Assembly: GCF_000379985.1 (NCBI RefSeq) | Contig: NZ_KB904065.1 | Span: 186 to 53,127 of the forward strand | Source of the DNA: Streptococcus caballi DSM 19004 | GTDB lineage: Bacteria; Bacillota; Bacilli; Lactobacillales; Streptococcaceae | Direction of reading: 5' to 3' | DNA length: 52,942 bases | Shown here: positions 47,830-52,942 of the stretch, in pieces | How positions within the stretch are numbered: position 1 is the first letter of the stretch | How the letters are laid out: each line of letters begins with the position of its first letter | Notes under the pieces: model-generated | The model's database searches: none | What the model saw: the letters and a program-made list of their open reading frames with translations, nothing else | Told to the model about the DNA's origin: nothing | Position numbers and translations under genes: made by a program

Positions 47830-47965
47830 TCCTGTTATTTTGACGCGCGAATGATGCTGGATAAGCGATGGGGAATAGGTGCGGCTATATTGAGGAGAGC
47901 CGGCAAATTAATATAAATAGTTTCTTCCGTCATATTTCCTAATAATTCCACGTAAGCCATCAGAT
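47830..47965 (-). pseudogene. Short coding-like remnant of unknown origin
   Basis: A minus-strand frame reads MAYVELLGNMTEETIYINLP then ALLNIAAPIPHRLSSII and a stop. It has no ribosome site and begins where the truncated membrane protein at 47960 ends. It looks like the 3' end of a lost gene fused at a deletion point. I cannot name the family. Confidence 0.35.
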
Positions 47966-48238
47966 ATGTAAACTGTTCTCAGAGTAACCCTCAGATAAAC
48001 TGTCGTTATCATATTTTCCGAATGGGGTATACTTATAATTCTCACTATCACTCGGCCAAGAACCTATAATTTTAAATCCATCAATCTCTCCTAAAATATC
48101 ATTACCCTGATAAGTTTTTTGCGTCTCCTGATAGATTTCATCAAAGATATTTTTAGGCTGACTAGCGTAATGATAGTAAATGCCCGCCAATAAAGCAAGT
48201 ACCGCTAATGCTAAAATGCCAATTTTTTTCCGTTTCAT
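47960..48238 (-). pseudogene. Truncated paralogue of the LXG-linked membrane protein
   Basis: 92 residues with a Lys-rich start and one membrane helix (IGILALAVLALLAGIYY), then QPKNIFDEIYQETQKTY, identical over 17 residues to the intact protein at 48517-49131. After that the two diverge and this copy stops at less than half length. It follows an orphan LXG tail by 8 bases, repeating the toxin-then-membrane-protein order of the main cluster. Confidence 0.75.
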
Positions 48239-48246
48239 AGATCTTC

Positions 48247-48507
48247 CTACTCTCCTGCTACCTTTTCTAAACGTTCTAAAAATCGTGAAACACCTTTATA
48301 ATTCTCAGAAACATAGGCTTTCGAAGCCTTATCCCCTTGGGTAAGAACCTCATCCGGAACAAGGCTGGCATAAATGGTGCCTTTGACCTCAGCCCAATCC
48401 TCATTCTTGAGAAATTCTTTCTCTCGGATGGACGACCCTTGGGTAACGTCATTATAGTAAGAAGCCATGGCTTGGCTGTAAGAAACTCCCTTATCCATTC
48501 GACCAAT
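48247..48507 (-). pseudogene. Orphan LXG toxin C-terminal cassette
   Basis: The frame from IGRMDKGVSYSQAMASYY to RFLERLEKVAGE copies the last ~82 residues of the LXG protein at 49136-50773. The first 49 residues (from MDKG) differ at only 6 positions, and the last 33 are more diverged. No ribosome site precedes it, and homology begins abruptly at IGRM. This is the pattern of orphan tail modules in polymorphic toxin loci. It is probably silent unless recombined into the full gene. Confidence 0.85.
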
Positions 48508-48516
48508 GCAATGGTA

Positions 48517-49131
48517 TCACCAATTTTCCCACTGGGTTTTAACAGTCACATTACCATAATCTTCAGGTGAGAATTGGCTATCGTAAATCGAACACCAGTC
48601 TTTCAGAACTTTTTGATTGACGATTTTGTCATAATACCCGTCCAAGTCTTTTGTTGTGATACCGTATTTTTTCAAATAAGACTTCACTTCTGATTCGTTA
48701 TCAATATAGTTATCATGATTACCGTTCTCTAGAATAATTTGAACATCTTTTTGAAATAGTTTCTCACCCAAAGAATATTTACCAAAAATCCAAAGACGTG
48801 TACTTGTACTAAGTTCTTTTTCAAAAGAAATAAATATCGTTTTTGTAGCTTGTGTAAAATGAAAAGTCAAATGAACATTGCTATAGTCTTCTGAAAAAAC
48901 ATCATTATGATAAGTTATATTAGGGTAAAGTTCTGAATCACTACTATACTCTTGATACTTATGAACATCTACATTACTTAATTGATTAAAAATATTATTG
49001 CTTCGATAGGTTTTTTGTGTCTCCTGATAGATTTCATCAAAAATATTCTTGGGCTGATGAACATAATAATAAATTCCAGCTGACAAAGCGAGCACACATA
49101 AGATAGCTAAACTAATGATTTTCTTTTTCAT
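48517..49131 (-). CDS. Membrane-anchored protein, candidate LXG immunity protein
   Basis: 204 residues. A basic start and one membrane helix (SLAILCVLALSAGIYYYV) are followed by an outward-facing domain with QPKNIFDEIYQETQKTYRSN and many Tyr/Asp/Glu residues. It directly follows the LXG gene (4 bases), the usual place for the immunity gene. An extracellular or membrane site would suit a toxin acting at the envelope. The family is not recognised; immunity is inferred from position and from the linked duplication of toxin tail plus this protein. Confidence 0.65.
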   Translation of the reverse strand: MKKKIISLAILCVLALSAGIYYYVHQPKNIFDEIYQETQKTYRSNNIFNQLSNVDVHKYQEYSSDSELYPNITYHNDVFSEDYSNVHLTFHFTQATKTIFISFEKELSTSTRLWIFGKYSLGEKLFQKDVQIILENGNHDNYIDNESEVKSYLKKYGITTKDLDGYYDKIVNQKVLKDWCSIYDSQFSPEDYGNVTVKTQWENW

Positions 49132-49135
49132 AAAA

Positions 49136-50773
49136 CTATTCTCCTACGGCTTCTAAACGACTAAGAAACTTCGATACATCCTCATAATGTTTAGAGATAT
49201 AGGCTCTCGCCGCTTCTTCCCCTTTTCTGCGAATATCATCCGGAACAAGGCTGGCATAAATGGTCCCTTTGACCTCAGTCCAATCCTCATTCTTGAGAAA
49301 TTCTTTCTCTCGGACGGACGCCTCTTGGGTAACGTCATTGTAGTAAGAAGCTATGGCTTGGCTGTAAGAAGCTCCCTTATCCATTCGACCAATGATATTA
49401 ACGGCGTCTAAATCAGCCTTATAGTCATCCTCGCCAATACTTGGCTTCATATCACTGGCGTTATAGGTGGTATCCCCTTCCCAGCCTGATAAATCTTTGA
49501 CTTGCTCCCTGCCCCCATATAGGTCAGACAACTGAAAACTTGCCGAATTGAGGTGGGTTGCCATGGTGATGGATTGGTGGGTAAAATCCGCGTTTCCTGC
49601 CCCATTATTGGAGTAAGCTTTTAAACGCTTATCCCAAAATTCCTCGAAACCTTTTGTTGTTCCATAAACTGATTTATAAGAATTTTTAGCACTTTCGTAA
49701 TCCTTTGGTGTATTTGCTTTCATTTCTTCTGCAGATACCCCACCAGAAGATAAAGTATGCTGCAATCTCAGATTATAGGTCAACTGTTTGGCTTCTTGTT
49801 CACTAAGCCCTAACGTTTGGAAGATTGTTAAAAGTGGCTTGACCTTTTTCTGAGTTTCACCCGTTGTAGGATTGCTGACAAGGTCTTCCGAAAAATAAGG
49901 TGTCAGATAACCAGCCGTCTCATCCCATTTGACGCCATCATAAGACACGCCACCTATAAGCCTTAGGAAGACATAATCCCGCTGCTTTTGGCTGTAGTTC
50001 GATAATTGCTTATCTAACGCTTTCTTCACAGTCAAGAGTTGCCGCGCTGTCTTCAGGTCAAAGCCATACTCTGCCATCAGACTGGTGATAAAGGCCTTAT
50101 CTGCTTTACTCACCGTCAACTCTTTGGTGGCTTGGTAGGCGGAGAGATAGGTGACCCAGCTAAGGTTACTTGGGGTATTGAAGACACCTTCTGCCGCATT
50201 CCAACTGCCCTTAACCTGAGACAAACCTATAGCCAGTTGTGAGGCAATATTATCTAAATCATCAAAAAGAGTAGCTGAATAAGGGTCATAGGCACGTAAA
50301 TCTTCTAGGATAGTCTCATACACACGCTTATTGGCATGGTGCCCTCGCATCAGTTCTGTATTGTTCCGTCTGAGTTGAGCCTTCCTCTCACTGCTGGCTT
50401 TTAACTTAGAAATAGATTGGTTAATCTCATCTAGATGAGCAATCATGATTTCTTCTTGTCTTATCTTATCCAATAGGTCATCCTCTCGCCAGCTTTTGGT
50501 ATCCACTCTGTCTTGATAATCTGCTGGCAGTTTGGCAATGGCTTTGGATAAGGTTTCTGCGTACAACTGTCCGCCTTGGGCTAGGGGAAGCAAGACACTG
50601 CTGAAAAAGTCCCTAGCTGAGTTGTAAGCATCACCTTGTAAACTCTCTGTGTCCTGTGCAAAGGTCTGAATGGCTGTTTGCAAAGTTTGGTAAGCTTCTA
50701 GTTGTGCTTGACACATGGTGATGACATGACCGCTTTGTGTCTGAGATTGCTCCAAATACATATCAATGCCCAT
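49136..50773 (-). CDS. LXG-domain polymorphic toxin (type VII secretion substrate)
   Basis: 545 residues. The N-terminal LXG domain (~1-200) starts MGIDMYLEQSQTQSGHVITM and is helical, as in substrates of the T7SSb system. The middle (~210-460) is unassigned. The last 82 residues (from MDKGASYS) recur as an orphan cassette downstream, so they are probably the variable or toxic tip; the activity is unknown. The start overlaps the upstream small gene by 11 bases, with GAGGAGAAGC before the ATG. LXG toxins of related streptococci kill neighbouring bacteria (for example TelE of S. gallolyticus). No secretion genes (ess/yuk) are in the window. Confidence 0.87.
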   Translation of the reverse strand: MGIDMYLEQSQTQSGHVITMCQAQLEAYQTLQTAIQTFAQDTESLQGDAYNSARDFFSSVLLPLAQGGQLYAETLSKAIAKLPADYQDRVDTKSWREDDLLDKIRQEEIMIAHLDEINQSISKLKASSERKAQLRRNNTELMRGHHANKRVYETILEDLRAYDPYSATLFDDLDNIASQLAIGLSQVKGSWNAAEGVFNTPSNLSWVTYLSAYQATKELTVSKADKAFITSLMAEYGFDLKTARQLLTVKKALDKQLSNYSQKQRDYVFLRLIGGVSYDGVKWDETAGYLTPYFSEDLVSNPTTGETQKKVKPLLTIFQTLGLSEQEAKQLTYNLRLQHTLSSGGVSAEEMKANTPKDYESAKNSYKSVYGTTKGFEEFWDKRLKAYSNNGAGNADFTHQSITMATHLNSASFQLSDLYGGREQVKDLSGWEGDTTYNASDMKPSIGEDDYKADLDAVNIIGRMDKGASYSQAIASYYNDVTQEASVREKEFLKNEDWTEVKGTIYASLVPDDIRRKGEEAARAYISKHYEDVSKFLSRLEAVGE

Positions 50774-51122
50774 AATGCTTCTCCTCTTCTTTCAAAACTT
50801 CCTTTTGCTTCTTATAGTAAATATCGTCTAGTTTATCTTCAAGCTGTCGTTCATCTTTTTTCAGTCCCTCAACATAATCCTCTAAATCATCAAACATCTG
50901 AGACTTGAGTTGTCTCATTTGATGAGCCATGTCTTCCAGCTGCCAAGCGTATTTACTTTGAAAAGCAGCCTCCCAAAGTTCCTGTTCTGCAAAACGACTA
51001 TCACTATCATACCATTCAAAATCCCCATGCAGCTGCTCCGCACGAACACGTTGGCCAATCGCGTCATCTAACTGCTCGGATAGATTGCGTTCCTTTTTCA
51101 TCAAGTCATCTAATCCAGACAT
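50763..51122 (-). CDS. Small helical LXG partner (DUF3958-like)
   Basis: 119 residues, almost wholly coiled coil (GLDDLMKKERNLSEQLDDAI, DDLEDYVEGLKKDERQLEDK). The ATG at 51120-51122 has AGGGG 6 bases before it; a TTG two codons upstream is possible. Position directly before an LXG gene and after a WXG100-like gene matches Lap2-type proteins that bind the LXG domain and deliver it to the secretion machine. Its length and charge fit. Confidence 0.75.
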   Translation of the reverse strand: MSGLDDLMKKERNLSEQLDDAIGQRVRAEQLHGDFEWYDSDSRFAEQELWEAAFQSKYAWQLEDMAHQMRQLKSQMFDDLEDYVEGLKKDERQLEDKLDDIYYKKQKEVLKEEEKHYGH

Positions 51123-51124
51123 AC

Positions 51125-51400
51125 TCAACCCCTAAAATTCTCTGCCTCTGTATTATCTACAGCTTCAAACTCACTTGCCACTGAGTGAAGATTGTTAGCA
51201 GCTGTTGAAATAGCAGAGCTGATTTGACTAGCCAAGGTCTGTGTTTGTAACATCACCTGATGAGCTTTGCCATTTCCCTAAAGCGTCGTTTGCCTATCTT
51301 GATTGGCTGCCGCAATATCAGTTAAAGCCTGACAAGCATCTACCAACTGGCTAGCATAAGTTCGAGCAGTTTCTTGATTACTTTGGATTGTCGTTGACAT
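51125..51400 (-). pseudogene. WXG100-like LXG partner (DUF3130-like) with amber stop
   Basis: From the ATG at 51398-51400 the frame reads MSTTIQSNQETARTYASQLV and meets TAG at 51278-51280 (codon 41: RQTTL-stop-GNGKAHQ). The same frame then continues cleanly for 50 codons (VMLQTQTLASQISSAISTAA) to its natural stop, where the next gene begins. CAG to TAG is a single change. The family (Lap1, ESAT-6/WXG100-like) pairs with LXG proteins for export, so the cluster may be export-defective. Confidence 0.82.
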
Positions 51401-51807
51401 TTAATACTCTCTCTTTTCATAAATTATCATTATTTTATCATAAAAGAAATTGCTTAGGAAATAAAAACCGCCCTATCCCCCGCTACATCAGGCTTTCTCT
51501 CTCCTTATAGCTTTAAACTACAGGTGTGTCTAGGAAAGTTCTCTAAGCAAAAGAGATTGACGGAGCTTCTGCTGTCATGAAAGACTGGAACTACGGTAAA
51601 TGAAAACGACGTTATTTAGCGTAAAAAATGTTATAGAGAAATCGTAGCAAAGCAGAAAACGCTTGAACAGCAAAGGGGAAAGAAGGCAACTGAAGCTCAG
51701 ATTAACTCAAGACAGCAGCCCTGAACCCAGATGACCCTCAGATGCTGCCTTTTATGGATGCTTGTCCTAGCTTTTGTCTATTTTGCCATGCATGATGGAG
51801 GAGTTTT
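51401..51807. other. Spacer before the LXG operon
   Basis: About 400 bases. On the minus strand TGATAAAAT (-10, 51432-51437) with TTCCTA 17 bases before gives the LXG operon promoter. The rest has short coding-like fragments on the plus strand (near 51549-51620, ...GASAVMKDWNYGK then stop codons) that look like a decayed gene I cannot name. Confidence 0.5.
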
Positions 51808-52140
51808 ATGACCAATACCCTTGTTGACTTTCGAGCATCCAGCCTCCCAAAAGCAGAGTTTGGCAAATTTTACACGCACTTTCTCAAAGATTTTGATGAC
51901 AGTCAGATTATTCTGGATGATGAGGTTTCTGTGCCTCTCTTGACTAAAGCACGCAAGGTTCTAGCTACTTACAGTAAATCTCAAGAACGGGTTGACCTGA
52001 CCCAATCAACGGCAGAACTTGTCAAGGCTGATGATGAGCGTGATACGAATATCCGAGCTCTGCTATCTTCTACCCCTGTTCTTGAGACCAGCCCTGATGA
52101 GGCAGAGCACATCGCCATCTATGCTCGTCGCAGCAGCAAT
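51808..52140 (+). pseudogene. DUF6261-like protein, truncated by an IS200-type element
   Basis: Starts MTNTLVDFRASSLPKAEFGK with GGAGGAG before the ATG. About 110 native residues run to roughly 52137, where the reading enters IS200-type end sequence (SNPAYAQRRWL onward) and stops at 52221. I recall similar proteins in streptococci as DUF6261, about 200-250 residues; the C-terminal half is missing. Function unknown. Confidence 0.6.
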
Positions 52141-52675
52141 CCAGCTTACGCCCAAAGACGCTGGCTTTCACCTTGTTCAAGCCTATTGTTCTTGACACTG
52201 ACACGCCATAGCTCCTCTTAAAGAGGTATTGAAATTACTTGCCATTCTTAAAGAGAGCTCCATACTCTTTTATGCTCAATGATCAAGTACCATATCATGC
52301 TAACCCTTTGACGACTAGGCTCGTGAAGAAATCATCCACTGGATAACTCCTTTGTTCTTGCATCTATTTTTGATGATAGTTTCATTGAGGCCAACTGTGC
52401 TGACATAATATTCCTCTGCCCCAAAATGGTAATTACCCTATTTGTATTTGAGACTGATATGTTTATCAAACATCTAAGAGTACTCTTATCCATAAAACGT
52501 GAAACACTGAGTTTAGATGGAATAGTGACCAACATATAGATACGGTCTGGCATCAAATGTCCCTTGATATTTTCAACACCTTTATTGTACCGTATCTGGC
52601 GATTTTTATATAACAAGCAATACAGGCGGCTCTTTGTCTCACACCTTTGAAGCAAGGTAGGCTAAAGTCACATAA
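52141..52675 (-). mobile_element. Decayed IS200/IS605-type element, copy 1
   Basis: The right-end block CCAGC...GCTGGCTTTCACC (52141-52169) and what follows repeats the block at 52733-52880. A TnpA remnant on the minus strand still shows CxxDRIYMLVTIPSKLSVSRFM near 52500-52560, but it is shifted and interrupted; the end TVGLNE... survives only in pieces near 52380-52400. This copy is inactive. Confidence 0.75.
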
Positions 52676-52681
52676 TCATGA

Positions 52682-52753
52682 CCACCCGTCTAACGGGTGG
52701 TTTGAACAGGGGCTATAAGCCCACATCACCAGCCAGCGCCTAAAGACGCTGGC
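52682..52753. repeat. Subterminal hairpins of IS200/IS605-type copy 2
   Basis: CCACCCG-TCTAA-CGGGTGG (52682-52700) and GCCAGCG...CGCTGGC (52732-52753), with GGGCTATAAGCCC between. Such hairpins are recognised by the Y1 transposase in single-stranded transposition. Confidence 0.7.
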
Positions 52754-52816
52754 TTTCACTTTGTTCAAGCCTCACTGCTTTTGACTCGTCACTTGCCTCT
52801 TAAAGAGGCGTTGGTA

Positions 52817-52942
52817 TTACTTGCCATCATCCCTAAAGGGATCTTCGTATTCTTTTACGCTCAATTTATCTAGGGCGAGGTCATGTTTTTCTTGTTCTTG
52901 GATATATTTTTTGATAGTGGCTTCGTTCAGTCCAACTGTGCT
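52817..52942 (-). CDS. tnpA: IS200/IS605 TnpA, C-terminal part (runs off the window)
   Basis: The last 41 residues (STVGLNEATIKKYIQEQEKH then DLALDKLSVKEYEDPF) to the stop at 52817-52819 are intact. It is the Y1 HUH-type transposase C-terminus; the catalytic HUH and Tyr parts lie beyond the window or just at its edge. Copy 2 may be a full element. Confidence 0.85.
   Translation of the reverse strand, partial: STVGLNEATIKKYIQEQEKHDLALDKLSVKEYEDPFRDDGK

Overview
The window looks like a chromosomal segment of a low-GC Streptococcus, most likely of the bovis/equinus group. This rests on gene content and order: a complete streptococcal S10-spc-alpha ribosomal block, the dispersed purine (pur) genes, and a ComR-type regulator between purB and ruvB followed by a tiny ComS gene ending in WWGL. 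The species call is inference; no search was run. Almost every gene lies on the minus strand.

Layout. (1) 1-3278 is insertion-sequence debris: a frameshifted ISL3-family transposase and an IS66-family element whose tnpC carries several frameshifts plus a ~105-bp structured insertion and whose tnpB has a nonsense codon. (2) 3360-18500 is the ribosomal superoperon read leftward from a promoter near 18470-18498: rpsJ, rplC, rplD, rplW, rplB, rpsS, rplV, rpsC, rplP, rpmC, rpsQ, rplN, rplX, rplE, rpsN(Z), rpsH, rplF, rplR, rpsE, rpmD, rplO, secY, adk, infA, rpmJ, rpsM, rpsK, rpoA, rplQ, ending in a strong terminator. Several spacers are long and structured, and three copies of a ~110-bp repeat sit in two of them. 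(3) 18540-25510 holds a MATE transporter, thrC, a free-standing unit for a 25-residue hydrophobic peptide, an OatA-like acyltransferase, a MORN-repeat protein, a low-molecular-weight tyrosine phosphatase and ruvB. (4) 25554-26570 is the comR-comS competence switch. (5) 26735-46237 contains purine biosynthesis (purB, purK, purE, purD, purH, purN, purM, purF, purL, purC), interrupted by an accessory block at 28255-31603 (frameshifted unknown protein, 49-residue membrane peptide, CPBP protease-like protein, aspartate/glutamate racemase, membrane protein), by a PAP2 phosphatase with a homopolymer frameshift, and by a HEAT-repeat protein between purF and purL. (6) acpP and plsX (phospholipid synthesis). 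(7) 47960-51400 is a type VII secretion LXG toxin cluster: a broken small helical partner, a second partner, the LXG protein, a membrane-anchored candidate immunity protein, then an orphan toxin tail and a truncated immunity paralogue. (8) 51800-52942 is a truncated gene and two IS200/IS605-type ends.

How they work together: the ribosomal block supplies translation, RNA polymerase alpha, the SecY translocon and adenylate kinase; the pur genes make IMP and then AMP, with PurR-like boxes before purC and purD; ComR/ComS would sense a short WW-containing pheromone and switch on competence; the LXG cluster looks like an interbacterial toxin locus that stores spare toxin/immunity modules. The observations I find most worth following are the comS pheromone variant, the 25-residue peptide unit, the orphan LXG cassette and the ~110-bp repeat family in the ribosomal operon.
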